Assembly: GCA_050303415.1 (NCBI GenBank)
Contig: JBNLBS010000010.1
Coordinates: 77,060 to 141,059 of the forward strand
DNA: 64,000 bases
Direction: 5' to 3'
Origin: JBNLBS01 sp050303415
Lineage (GTDB): Bacteria > Pseudomonadota > Gammaproteobacteria > Methylococcales > Methylomonadaceae
Below the pieces are notes generated by a model. The model ran no database searches and had not been told where the DNA came from. It saw only the letters and a list, made by a program, of their open reading frames with translations. How positions within the stretch are numbered: position 1 is the first letter of the stretch; every line of letters starts with the position of its first letter. The translations under genes and the position numbers were made by a program. Below are positions 54,480 to 63,737 of this stretch, piece after piece.

Positions 54480-55325
54480 TCAGGTTTTTGCTAATTGGCC
54501 GTAGCTTGCTCTGGGGTGTCCTGCAAGGTCAGTATAAGTTTGTATGTTCTGATAAGCAAAACGTTGGAATATTTCCTGGACTTGTTGTTGCTGATCATAA
54601 CCGTGTTCGATTAATAAATGCCCTTTACTTGTTAAATGCTGTCTGGCCAGGTCTGCAATGCAGATAATATCTTTTAAGCCTTGTTGGTCGGCAATGAGAG
54701 CACTGTCCGGGTCGAAACGCACATCACCATGTTGCAAATGTGGATCATCAGCCGCAATATAGGGCGGATTACTGATAATAAGGTCAAATTTAATATTAGG
54801 AATCCGATCGAACCAGTCGCTCAGGAAAAATTGTACATTCTTTATTTGATGGCTTCTGGCATTTTCCTGGGCAATAACCAATGCTTTTTCGCTTTGGTCG
54901 CAAGCCACTACCGAGCAGTTCGGACGCTCAGCGGCCAGGGTGACTGCAATTATGCCGGAGCCGGTGCCTAAATCCAGCAATTTGCAGGCCTGATTAGCCG
55001 GAATTAATTCCAGTGCAAGTTCTATTAATAACTCGGTATCAGGTCTGGGAATGAGTACATTCGGGGTGATTTTAAAATCGCGTGACCAGAATTCTTTAAA
55101 CCCGGTTAAATGAGCGATTGGTGTGCCTTGGGCGCGTTTTTGCAGTAATTTCTCGAATTGATCAAGCTGTTCGTGAGTTAAGTTTTTTTCCGGCCAGGCG
55201 CGCAAGTAACTGCGATTTTTGTTTAGTACTTGGCACAGCAGGATTTCAGCATCCAGTGCGGCAGAATCGGACGTCTTGCTCAGTGTAGTGGTTGCCTGTG
55301 CCAGTATGGATTCAATTGTTGGCAT
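54480..55325 (-). CDS. prmC: Release factor glutamine methyltransferase
   Basis: A 281-residue SAM enzyme that N5-methylates the Gln of the GGQ motif in release factors. LLDLGTGSGIIAVTLA binds SAM and ISNPPYIAADDPHL holds the catalytic NPPY. It directly follows prfA, its substrate gene, in the usual hemA-prfA-prmC order. Confidence 0.97.
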   Translation of the reverse strand: MPTIESILAQATTTLSKTSDSAALDAEILLCQVLNKNRSYLRAWPEKNLTHEQLDQFEKLLQKRAQGTPIAHLTGFKEFWSRDFKITPNVLIPRPDTELLIELALELIPANQACKLLDLGTGSGIIAVTLAAERPNCSVVACDQSEKALVIAQENARSHQIKNVQFFLSDWFDRIPNIKFDLIISNPPYIAADDPHLQHGDVRFDPDSALIADQQGLKDIICIADLARQHLTSKGHLLIEHGYDQQQQVQEIFQRFAYQNIQTYTDLAGHPRASYGQLAKT

Positions 55326-55330
55326 TAACC

Positions 55331-56416
55331 TTAATCTTCGCCCAGTTGAGTTAACAGGTCAGCTTGATATTCACTGATTAAGGGCTGAATAACCTGGTCC
55401 AGATTGCCCTGCATGATCTCATCCAGCTTATATAGTGTCAGGTTAATGCGGTGATCGGTTAAACGACCTTGCGGGTAGTTATAGGTGCGGATCCGTTCGG
55501 AACGATCACCACTGCCGACCTGAAGTTTACGTGTGGCGGATTGTTCGGCCTGATGTTTTTCCTGTTCTGCGGTGAGTAAACGCGATTGCAGTAGGGACAT
55601 GGCGCGCGCTCTGTTTTTATGCTGCGAGCGTTCATCCTGACATTCAACAACCACACCGGTTGGAATATGTGTGATACGAATTGCCGAGTCTGTTTTGTTA
55701 ACGTGCTGGCCACCGGCGCCGGAGGCTCTAAAGGTATCAACTTTCAGGTCAGATGGATTGATATCAATTGCATCCACTTCTTCCGCTTCCGGCATGATGG
55801 CAACAGTACAGGCTGAGGTATGCACCCGGCCCTGGGTTTCTGTTTCCGGTACTCGCTGCACACGGTGTGCACCGGATTCGAATTTTAACTGAGAGTAAAC
55901 ATCCTGACCCGAGACGCGCATGATGATTTCTTTGTAACCGCCTTTATCGCCATGGCTTTCGCTGATAATTTCAGTCTGCCAGCGTTGTTTTTCAGCATAG
56001 CGCTGATACATTCTGGCCAGGTCGCCAGAAAAGATAGCCGCTTCATCACCGCCGGTACCGGCCCGAATTTCCAGATAAATATTACGATTATCATTGGGGT
56101 CTTTAGGCAGTAATAAAATTTGCAGCTGTTGCGATAACTTATCTAATTGTTGCTGGGCGGATTTAATTTCTTCTTTGGCCATTTCCTGCATTTCAGGGTC
56201 GCTGTCATTGGCCATTTCCCTTGCTGACTCCAGGTCATCATTAGCGCTTTGGTATTGTTTATAGCAGCCAACGATTGGGTTGATTTGCGCATATTCCTGA
56301 CTTAGGGCGCGAAATTTGTTTTGATTGCCTTGGACTTCAGGTTCGGATAATAATGCGGCGATTTCATCGAAGCGTTCGCTAAGATTTTCGAGTTTTAATT
56401 GAATCGATGCTTTCAT
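55331..56416 (-). CDS. prfA: Peptide chain release factor 1
   Basis: A 361-residue class I release factor that ends translation at UAA and UAG. The PET tripeptide (RVPETETQGRVHTS) matches the PxT codon-recognition motif, and GAGGQHVNKTDSA holds the catalytic GGQ. It overlaps the hemA stop by 4 bases (ATGA). Confidence 0.98.
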   Translation of the reverse strand: MKASIQLKLENLSERFDEIAALLSEPEVQGNQNKFRALSQEYAQINPIVGCYKQYQSANDDLESAREMANDSDPEMQEMAKEEIKSAQQQLDKLSQQLQILLLPKDPNDNRNIYLEIRAGTGGDEAAIFSGDLARMYQRYAEKQRWQTEIISESHGDKGGYKEIIMRVSGQDVYSQLKFESGAHRVQRVPETETQGRVHTSACTVAIMPEAEEVDAIDINPSDLKVDTFRASGAGGQHVNKTDSAIRITHIPTGVVVECQDERSQHKNRARAMSLLQSRLLTAEQEKHQAEQSATRKLQVGSGDRSERIRTYNYPQGRLTDHRINLTLYKLDEIMQGNLDQVIQPLISEYQADLLTQLGED

Positions 56417-57672
56417 TGGTTATTGGTTAATTTAAAGATTTCACGGGCAGCGGCAATTAAATCATGGCGCTCATTGATGGCGGCTTCTCTGATTTGGGCG
56501 CTGGGCGTGTGGATTAGTTTATTGGTCAGGCTATGAGCTAAAAGATTGAGTGTTTGTTCCGGGTCAGCACCATTTTTTAATTGTTTTAGCGCTTTGTTTA
56601 AGGCTTCTTCCCGTACTTTTTCTGCTTGATGGCGATAATCCTTCAGTGTGCTCTGCGCGCCTTGGGAGCGCAGCCAGCTTAGAAAGTGTTCGACTTCTGT
56701 GTCGATGATCTCCTCAGCCTGCTCAGCTGCTTGACGGCGTGAATCCATATTCTGGTTGACAGTGTTTTGTAAGTCATCAACGGTATAAAGATAAACATCT
56801 CTTAATTGTTCAACTTCGGCTTCAATATCACGCGGAACGGCTAAATCAACCATGAAAATAGGCTTGTGCTTGCGTTTTTTTATTGCACTTTCAACTCGGC
56901 CTTTGCCTAATATGGGTAATTGACTGGCGGTGGAAGAAACGACAATATCAGCTTCTGCCAAATGGTTGGGTAATTCCGATAAGGCAATGGCATAGCCATT
57001 AAACTGGGTCGCTAAAGCGTGAGCCTTGTCATATGTGCGGTTGGCAATAATAATGCGGCCGATTCCGTGCTGGGTTAAATGTCTGGCGGTGAGTTCAATG
57101 GTTTCGCCGGCACCAATTAAAATAGCGGTTTGGTCACTAAGCTTGTCAAATATCTGCTGTGCCAGTTGTACAGCGGCAAAAGCAACGGAAACCGGGCTGG
57201 AACCAATAGCCGTATCGGTGCGTACCTTTTTGGCCGTAGAAAAAGTATGCTGAAAAAGTTTACCCAGATGATTGCCTAAAGTACCGGCCTCATGTGCGGC
57301 CTGATAAGCAGTTTTCATTTGGCCCAGAATTTGCGGTTCGCCAAGAACCATCGAATCCAATCCGCAGGCAACTCTAAACATATGGCGGATAAGCTGGTTA
57401 TTGGTGTGGCTGTATAGACACGGTGTCAGCTCTGTAGCGGCAATGTGCCGGTTTTGTGCCACCCAATCGATTAAAATCTCTTCATTTTCAGTGTTAGTCT
57501 GGCAGTAAAATTCAGTTCGATTGCAGGTGGAAAGTATTGCTGCTTCGGTGATTTCTTTAACTTGCCAGAGCTCCTTTAAGGAGGATTCCAGTATATCAGC
57601 AGGGAATGCCAAACGTTCACGAATAGCAACCGGTGCGGTATTGTAATTGATCCCTATGGCAAGAAGTGTCAT
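56413..57672 (-). CDS. hemA: Glutamyl-tRNA reductase
   Basis: A 419-residue NADPH enzyme that makes glutamate-1-semialdehyde, the first committed step of haem synthesis. LSTCNRTEFY holds the catalytic Cys, GEPQILGQMKTAY is conserved, and the NADP domain has LIGAGETIELTARHL. It heads the hemA-prfA-prmC operon and is divergent from the TPR gene. The many cytochromes nearby make haem supply relevant. Confidence 0.97.
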   Translation of the reverse strand: MTLLAIGINYNTAPVAIRERLAFPADILESSLKELWQVKEITEAAILSTCNRTEFYCQTNTENEEILIDWVAQNRHIAATELTPCLYSHTNNQLIRHMFRVACGLDSMVLGEPQILGQMKTAYQAAHEAGTLGNHLGKLFQHTFSTAKKVRTDTAIGSSPVSVAFAAVQLAQQIFDKLSDQTAILIGAGETIELTARHLTQHGIGRIIIANRTYDKAHALATQFNGYAIALSELPNHLAEADIVVSSTASQLPILGKGRVESAIKKRKHKPIFMVDLAVPRDIEAEVEQLRDVYLYTVDDLQNTVNQNMDSRRQAAEQAEEIIDTEVEHFLSWLRSQGAQSTLKDYRHQAEKVREEALNKALKQLKNGADPEQTLNLLAHSLTNKLIHTPSAQIREAAINERHDLIAAAREIFKLTNNQ

Positions 57673-57829
57673 GAGTAACGTGCTTAATAAAAAAGAGTGG
57701 TTTAGACGGTGGTATTTTAAGGAATAAGCTCATTTTATCCAAATAGAATAAATCATCTATCTGAAATGGGCGCTTTTTCTGCTAATCTATAGGGCATATA
57801 TTATTCTGAATATGGATAGGAAATGAGTG

Positions 57830-59569
57830 ATGTTTTTTAAAGCAATTGCTGTAGTAATGTTCGTTTTTCTTGTTGGTTGTGCCGGCGTTGAGGAGAATAG
57901 AAGCGATCAGTTGCAAGTTGATCAGTTAAACAATGAGGCGGTTGTAAAAAAGAAAGCTGCCAAAGTCGAGCAAAAAACAGCAATTGACAATGATGTTTTG
58001 TACATGTTGTTGACTGCTGAACTTGCCGGTCAAAGAAAACAGTATAATGTTGCTTTAGAAGGGTATTTACGCGCGGCAAGACGGGTCAATGATGCTATCA
58101 TAGCCGAACGTGCGGCCAAGATTGCATTATATGTCAAGGATATGGACAAGGCTGATGAAGCGGTTAATTTGTGGCTGAAACAATCGCCCGACAGTTTGCC
58201 GGCAAGGCGAATTGCAACGCTGTCTGCTTTTAGACGTGGTGATAATGTTAAAGCACTGGAGCATTTGAATGTATTGCTTGCCAAGGATCCGGCTGGTTTT
58301 GAGAAAGCGTTAATGGAGCTGGTGGGATTTTTAGGCAAAGAAGTACAGCCCAAAGCTATTTATGAACTGATTGCTGAATTATCCAATCAGCATCCTGATA
58401 AGGCGGTTTTATATTTTGTTCAGGCTTTGCTTGCTTTACAAATGGAAGACGCGAGTTTGTCTGAGCAAAAAATTCTGAAGGCGATCGAATTACAGCCGGA
58501 ATGGGATAAAGCTTTAATTTTCCAGGCGCAATTGGCTTTTTATGCCAAACAGGATGAAAAAGCTGAAAGATTATTGCTTGATATCATAGAGAAAAAGCCC
58601 GAAAACAAAAAATTAAAAAATATGTTGGCTCAGGTCTATATAAGATCAGCAGATTATGAGCGGGCTGGTGACGTGTATCAAGCGTTATTAAAAGATAATA
58701 ATGCTGATATGGATGCTCGTTTCGCTCTGGCCTTAGTCAGGATTCAGCAGGAGCAATATAAGCCGGCGGAAGATTTGCTGAGACAATTATTGGAGCAGCC
58801 GAACTGGGAGTCTCAGGCTAGTTTTTATTTGGGCAGGCTGGCTGTTCGGACCAATGATCCTGAACAGGCTGTAGCCTGGTTTGACAAGGTTGGACGTGGT
58901 GCTTTTGCTTTTGATGCATCAATGGGAGCGGTTTCGGTATTGATGGATAAAGGTCAGATAGATGAGGCTTCCGCGCGATTGAGTAATATGAGGTTGCGTT
59001 TTCCACGGCAGGAGTTGCGTATTTTGGTTATGCAGGCCGAATTGTTAAATCAGCAAAAAAAATATCCTGAGGCTTTTGAATTGTTGTCGAAGGCGTTGAC
59101 AGACACACCTGGACAGAAAGATTTGTTATATGCACGAGCTTTGGTTGCTGAGCACCTGGATCGTTTGGATATTTTAGAGAGTGATTTAACGGAAATTTTA
59201 AAAAATCATCCTGACGATGCGAATGCTTTAAACGCGCTGGGCTATACGTTGGCCGATAAAACCGAACGTTATCAGGATGCATTAAAATATCTGCAGCAGG
59301 CGCTTAAGCTTAAACCAAATGAACCGGTGATTATAGACAGCTATGGCTGGTTGCAATTTAAGATGGGTAATGTTGAACAGGCGCTCAGCTTTTTGCGGCA
59401 GGCTTATTCCGGCCAGCAAGAACCTGAAATTGCTGCGCACTTGATAGAGGTGTTATGGGTGTCGGGTGAAAAGGATGAGGCAAGGCAGTTGTTTGATGAG
59501 GTTGTTAAAATCGCCCCTGATGATAAGCATCTAGTCGATATAAAAAAGCGAATATTCGGTTTGCAATAA
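57830..59569 (+). CDS. TPR-repeat lipoprotein
   Basis: A 579-residue exported protein with lipobox LVGC at about residue 17. It is built from repeated TPR units, for example YNVALEGYLRAARR, ALLKDNNADMDARFALALV and ANALNALGYTLADKTERYQDALKYL. TPR lipoproteins act as scaffolds at the outer membrane. It sits upstream of lolB, the usual place in related genomes. The ATG at 57830 is chosen; a GTG one codon earlier also has a usable ribosome site. Confidence 0.9.
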   Translation: MFFKAIAVVMFVFLVGCAGVEENRSDQLQVDQLNNEAVVKKKAAKVEQKTAIDNDVLYMLLTAELAGQRKQYNVALEGYLRAARRVNDAIIAERAAKIALYVKDMDKADEAVNLWLKQSPDSLPARRIATLSAFRRGDNVKALEHLNVLLAKDPAGFEKALMELVGFLGKEVQPKAIYELIAELSNQHPDKAVLYFVQALLALQMEDASLSEQKILKAIELQPEWDKALIFQAQLAFYAKQDEKAERLLLDIIEKKPENKKLKNMLAQVYIRSADYERAGDVYQALLKDNNADMDARFALALVRIQQEQYKPAEDLLRQLLEQPNWESQASFYLGRLAVRTNDPEQAVAWFDKVGRGAFAFDASMGAVSVLMDKGQIDEASARLSNMRLRFPRQELRILVMQAELLNQQKKYPEAFELLSKALTDTPGQKDLLYARALVAEHLDRLDILESDLTEILKNHPDDANALNALGYTLADKTERYQDALKYLQQALKLKPNEPVIIDSYGWLQFKMGNVEQALSFLRQAYSGQQEPEIAAHLIEVLWVSGEKDEARQLFDEVVKIAPDDKHLVDIKKRIFGLQ

Positions 59570-59576
59570 AAGCCTG

Positions 59577-60146
59577 ATGAAATATTTTATACTTGCCGTC
59601 TGCTTGATGTTGTCGGCAGGATGTGCGGTAAATACCGTGCGACCGGCACAGTATACCGGGCAGGGCCGTCAATTTTTATATAATATTGCCAATTGGCAAA
59701 TGGAAGGTCGATTGGCCATTCACAGTGCCAAAGACTCATGGGTGGCTAATTTAAGCTGGCGGCATCGGAATGGTGAGGAAATCTTGAGTTTGTCCGGTCC
59801 ATTGGGTCAGGGGGCAATAGAAATTAAGATTTCCGAGCGCTTGTTAAGTATTAATCGAGGGGATGTGGTCGAGCGCTATCTGGATTGGACTGACGAGTTT
59901 GTAACGCAACAATTGGGCGTTTATGTGCCGGTTCGTGCGTTGCGTTATTGGGTTATGGGATTGCCTCAGGTCGATGTGAAAGTATTGGCTGAAGAAAATG
60001 GCTTTAGCCAGCTAGGGTGGTTGGTGGAGTTCAAGCAAATGCAGTTGGTCGGGGAAAATAACACGTCAATGCCTAGAAAGATTGTTATTGCTAATGACAG
60101 CGCGAAATTAAAATTAATTATTAATCAGTGGATATTAAATGACTGA
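59577..60146 (+). CDS. lolB: Outer-membrane lipoprotein receptor LolB
   Basis: A 189-residue lipoprotein (lipobox LSAGC) that inserts lipoproteins into the outer membrane. WQMEGRLAIHSAKDSWVANLSW and RALRYWVMGLPQ are typical LolB parts. It starts 7 bases after the TPR gene and overlaps ispE by 8 bases. Confidence 0.95.
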   Translation: MKYFILAVCLMLSAGCAVNTVRPAQYTGQGRQFLYNIANWQMEGRLAIHSAKDSWVANLSWRHRNGEEILSLSGPLGQGAIEIKISERLLSINRGDVVERYLDWTDEFVTQQLGVYVPVRALRYWVMGLPQVDVKVLAEENGFSQLGWLVEFKQMQLVGENNTSMPRKIVIANDSAKLKLIINQWILND

Positions 60147-61002
60147 TGTGAAAACTAAAGAAATGGATTGGTCGGAGCGGTGGCCTGCGCCGGCAAAATT
60201 GAATTTAATGTTACGAATTACAGGGCAAAGAGACGACGGATATCATTTGCTGCAAACAGTATTTCAATTTATTGATTTATGTGATTGGTTGACTTTTCAT
60301 CCAGTGGTCGATGAAAGGGTCTGTTTATTAAAGCCAATACCTGGCGTGCCGGAAGAAGATGATCTGACCATCAGAGCGGCTCGGTTACTCAAAGCTGAAA
60401 CTGGATGTGTGGCGGGTGTTTGCATTGAGGTGGAAAAAAATCTACCTATGGGTGGCGGCATTGGTGGGGGTAGTTCCGATGCAGCAACAACATTGGTTGC
60501 CTTAAATCACTTGTGGGGCTTAGGGTTGTCGACAGAAAGATTAATGCAGCTGGGCTTATCATTAGGAGCGGACGTGCCAATTTTTGTCTTTGGCTATGCT
60601 GCTTGGGCTGAAGGTGTAGGTGAGCAATTGCAGCGGTTGAGCATGCCGGAAAGGTGGGTGGTTTTGTTAAAACCGGATTGCCATGTCGATACAAAAGAAA
60701 TTTTTTCAGCAAATGATTTGACAAGGGATAGTAAATCAATCAAAATAGCAGACTTTATTGCAGGGCAGCATGATAATGACTGTTTAGCGGTAGTGCGAAA
60801 GCTGTATAAGCCGGTAGATGAAGCGTTGGAAGATTTGTCCGAATTTGCGCAAGCAAGACTCACTGGGACGGGTGCATGTGTATTCGCTGAGTTTGATTCC
60901 GAACAGGAAGCAAGTAAAGCCTATACGGCACTTGAAGGTAAGTGGCAAACATATTTGGTGCGCTCGTTGGTTGAGTCTCCTTTATATGCTAAATTGCGCT
61001 AG
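60139..61002 (+). CDS. ispE: 4-diphosphocytidyl-2-C-methyl-D-erythritol kinase
   Basis: A 287-residue GHMP kinase of the MEP isoprenoid pathway. WPAPAKLNLMLRITGQRDDGY holds the substrate-binding start, PMGGGIGGGSSDAATT the ATP loop, and LTGTGACVFAEF the third motif. Coupled to lolB by overlap; a tRNA-Gln and prs follow. Confidence 0.97.
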   Translation: MTDVKTKEMDWSERWPAPAKLNLMLRITGQRDDGYHLLQTVFQFIDLCDWLTFHPVVDERVCLLKPIPGVPEEDDLTIRAARLLKAETGCVAGVCIEVEKNLPMGGGIGGGSSDAATTLVALNHLWGLGLSTERLMQLGLSLGADVPIFVFGYAAWAEGVGEQLQRLSMPERWVVLLKPDCHVDTKEIFSANDLTRDSKSIKIADFIAGQHDNDCLAVVRKLYKPVDEALEDLSEFAQARLTGTGACVFAEFDSEQEASKAYTALEGKWQTYLVRSLVESPLYAKLR

Positions 61003-61025
61003 GCATTGCAAGTTTCATAAAAAAT

Positions 61026-61100
61026 TGGGCCGTCGCCAAGCGGTAAGGCACGGGGTTTTGATCTCCGCATACCCAGGTTCGAATCCTGGCGGCCCAGCCA
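61026..61100 (+). tRNA. tRNA-Gln (TTG)
   Basis: A 75-base gene with encoded CCA. The acceptor TGGGCCG/CGGCCCA pairs perfectly and the loop TTTTGAT gives anticodon TTG. It lies between ispE and prs, a conserved position in gammaproteobacteria, and is probably cut from the same transcript. Confidence 0.97.
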
Positions 61101-61136
61101 TTTATCACTATTAGATTCTGTTTCAGGGGTTCCTGT

Positions 61137-62093
61137 ATGAGTGATAACACCTCGTTGATGGTGTTTTCCGGTAATGCCAATTTGGCTTTGTCCGAAGGGA
61201 TTGTTAGAAAACTGAACGTGCCTCTTGGTATGGCAACTGTCGGTCGTTTTAGTGACGGTGAGCTGGCTGTTGAAATTGAAGAGAATGTGCGTGGCAAGGA
61301 TGTCTTTGTGGTTCAGCCCACATGTTCGCCAGCAAATGAAAATTTGATGGAGTTGCTGGTGATGATTGATGCGTTAAAACGTGCGTCGGCAGCTCGGATT
61401 ACGGCGGTAATGCCTTATTACGGCTATGCGCGGCAGGATAGAAGATCGCGCTCTGCCAGGGTGCCGATAACAGCAAAACTAGTGGCCAAGATGATTGGTC
61501 AGGCAGGGGCTGATCGGGCTTTAACGGTTGATTTGCATGCTGATCAGATACAGGGTTTTTTTGATATACCTGTCGATAATGTGTATGCCTCACCTATATT
61601 GTTGGGTGATGTATGGCGACAAAAATATGAAGATTTGATTGTTGTGTCACCTGATGTTGGTGGGGTGGTCAGGGCAAGGGCGCTAGCTAAACGCTTAGGT
61701 GATGCCGATTTGGCAATTATTGATAAGCGACGTCCTAAAGCAAATGTTGCAGAAATTATGCATATCATTGGTGATGTTAATGGCAGAACCTGTGTTATGA
61801 TTGATGATCTTGTTGATACGGCGGGTACGTTGTGTCATGCGGCAACCGCTCTTAAAAAGAAAGGGGCTGTTAAGGTTGTTGCGTATTGTACTCATGCGGT
61901 TCTTTCGGGTGCGGCAATGAGTAATATAGCTGGTTCGGATCTGGATGAGTTGGTGGTGACTGATACAATACCATTGAGTCAGGATGCGATTAATTTAGGA
62001 AAGATTAGGCAGCTAAGTGTTGCTGAAATGCTTGCTGAAACAATAAGGCGAATAGCGGTGGAAGAATCGGTAAGTTCGCTTTATGTTGATTAG
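61137..62093 (+). CDS. prs: Ribose-phosphate pyrophosphokinase
   Basis: A 318-residue enzyme making PRPP from ribose-5-P and ATP, for nucleotide, His and Trp synthesis. FSDGELAVEIEENVRG, the catalytic YYGYARQDRR loop and the PRPP-binding VMIDDLVDTAGTL are intact. Confidence 0.98.
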   Translation: MSDNTSLMVFSGNANLALSEGIVRKLNVPLGMATVGRFSDGELAVEIEENVRGKDVFVVQPTCSPANENLMELLVMIDALKRASAARITAVMPYYGYARQDRRSRSARVPITAKLVAKMIGQAGADRALTVDLHADQIQGFFDIPVDNVYASPILLGDVWRQKYEDLIVVSPDVGGVVRARALAKRLGDADLAIIDKRRPKANVAEIMHIIGDVNGRTCVMIDDLVDTAGTLCHAATALKKKGAVKVVAYCTHAVLSGAAMSNIAGSDLDELVVTDTIPLSQDAINLGKIRQLSVAEMLAETIRRIAVEESVSSLYVD

Positions 62094-62140
62094 TTGAATA
62101 TAGTTTGTGTGCCTTATATTTGCGCACTTTGGAGATTAAG

Positions 62141-62773
62141 ATGTCTAGCGTATTTGAGTTTGTTGCAGAAAGCCGTAGTCAATCGGGTTCGGCATCAGCC
62201 AAAAAAATTCGTCGTGAAGGCAAAGTGCCTGCGGTTATTTATGGTGGTGGTGAGTCTGTTGAATTGGTTGCAATTGCAAGCAATGAGGTAGATAAAAGCC
62301 TGATGCACGAAGCTGTTTATTCGCATGTGTTAGACATAAAGGTAGATGGTAGAACTGAAAAAGCAATTTTAAAAGATGTTCAGCGTCATCCGGCCAAGTC
62401 TCAAGTGCTGCACATGGATTTTTTACGTGTCAGTGAAAAAGATAAAGTTAAAGTGCATGTGCCGCTTCATTTTGTAAATGAGAGTTCATCGGTAGGTGCA
62501 AAGAAAGGTGGTGTGGTAACGCATAGCTTGGTTGATGTGGAAGTGACATGTTTGCCAGGAAGCTTGCCTGAGTTTATTGAAGTTGATTTGGCTGGGCTTG
62601 ATTTAGGGCAGTCGTTGCATCTTTCTGAATTAGCGTTACCTGCTGGGGTGTCGGTAGTTGCTCTGGCTCAGGGCGCGGATCATGATTTGCCTGTAGTTTC
62701 TATCGTTGCGTCTAAAGGTTCTAAATCGGATGCTGGGTCAGAAGAAGGTGAAGCGGAAGCAGATACCGAATAA
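62141..62773 (+). CDS. rplY: 50S ribosomal protein L25/general stress protein Ctc
   Basis: A 210-residue long form of L25 that binds 5S rRNA, with a C-terminal TL5 domain and an acidic tail. KKIRREGKVPAVIYGGGE is the L25 signature. GGAG 6 bases before the ATG at 62141 decides the start; the in-frame extension upstream is dropped. Followed by pth after 6 bases. Confidence 0.96.
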   Translation: MSSVFEFVAESRSQSGSASAKKIRREGKVPAVIYGGGESVELVAIASNEVDKSLMHEAVYSHVLDIKVDGRTEKAILKDVQRHPAKSQVLHMDFLRVSEKDKVKVHVPLHFVNESSSVGAKKGGVVTHSLVDVEVTCLPGSLPEFIEVDLAGLDLGQSLHLSELALPAGVSVVALAQGADHDLPVVSIVASKGSKSDAGSEEGEAEADTE

Positions 62774-62779
62774 AGCTAG

Positions 62780-63337
62780 ATGATTAAGCTGGTTGTTGGT
62801 CTGGGTAATCCGGGCCAGCAGTATGTTAAAACCAGGCATAATGCTGGTTTTTGGTTTGTGGATGAGTTGGTAAGCGGTTCCTGGCAGAAAAGTGCTAAGT
62901 TTCACGGGGATATTGCCGAAAAATTTTTTTTGGCAAATAAGGTTTTGTTTTTAAAGCCGACAACATTCATGAATCGTAGTGGGCAGGCGGTTGGAGAAAT
63001 GGCTCGCTATTACAATATTGAACCGAATCAAATTCTCATCGTTCATGATGAATTGGATTTTGAGGTGGGCATGGCAAAGCTGAAGCAAGGTGGTGGTCAT
63101 GCCGGGCATAATGGTTTAAAAGATATTATAGCTCATCTTGGTTCAAAGGATTTTTTCAGGTTAAGGATTGGGATTGATCGGCCTCGCATGGGTGTATCAG
63201 TTTCAGACTATGTTTTGTCCGCTCCTTCGAAGGATGAGCGTGAGCGGATTCAGGGCGCAATAGATGTGTTCTGTGCTAACTTTAGTCAGCTTGTATCTGG
63301 TGATGTAGCAAGTGTAATGAATAAATTACACGCTTAA
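62780..63337 (+). CDS. pth: Peptidyl-tRNA hydrolase
   Basis: A 185-residue enzyme freeing tRNA from stalled peptides. VGLGNPGQQYVKTRHNAGFW holds Asn and the catalytic His. KPTTFMNRSGQAV, VHDELDFEVG and GGGHAGHNGLKDI complete the active site. It ends the prs-rplY-pth run. Confidence 0.98.
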   Translation: MIKLVVGLGNPGQQYVKTRHNAGFWFVDELVSGSWQKSAKFHGDIAEKFFLANKVLFLKPTTFMNRSGQAVGEMARYYNIEPNQILIVHDELDFEVGMAKLKQGGGHAGHNGLKDIIAHLGSKDFFRLRIGIDRPRMGVSVSDYVLSAPSKDERERIQGAIDVFCANFSQLVSGDVASVMNKLHA

Positions 63338-63380
63338 AGTTTGCAGTAATTAAAAAAGTTTTTATAAGCGCAAATAGTTG

Positions 63381-63409
63381 TTGACAGGATTTTAATTTTC
63401 TAGGATACT
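63381..63409 (+). promoter_or_regulatory. sigma70-type promoter of the tRNA-tuf operon
   Basis: A consensus TTGACA (63381-63386) and GATACT (63404-63409) with a 17-base spacer lie about 18 bases before tRNA-Tyr. It probably drives tRNA-Tyr, tRNA-Gly, tRNA-Thr and tuf. Confidence 0.85.
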
Positions 63410-63427
63410 TGTTGACTTTCCGGTATC

Positions 63428-63512
63428 GGAGGGGTTCCCGAGTGGCCAAAGGGATCAGACTGTAAATCTGACGGCTCAGCCTTCGGAGGTTCGAATCCTC
63501 CCCCCTCCACCA
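63428..63512 (+). tRNA. tRNA-Tyr (GTA)
   Basis: An 85-base class II tRNA with long variable arm and encoded CCA. The acceptor is GGAGGGG/CCCCTCC, and the loop CTGTAAA gives anticodon GTA. Confidence 0.98.
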
Positions 63513-63532
63513 TCAGTTGTAAAAAAAGGCGT

Positions 63533-63606
63533 GCGGGTGTAGTTCAATGGTAGAACTCCAGCCTTCCAAGCTGATTACGTGGGTTCGATTCCCATCACCC
63601 GCTCCA
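63533..63606 (+). tRNA. tRNA-Gly (TCC)
   Basis: A 74-base gene with encoded CCA. The acceptor is GCGGGTG/CACCCGC and the loop CTTCCAA gives anticodon TCC. Confidence 0.98.
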
Positions 63607-63627
63607 TTTCCGGTATTGATATTTCAG

Positions 63628-63703
<76 letters not shown>

Positions 63704-63737
63704 TATAAAGATTTGTTAACGCAGGTGTACTTTTAAG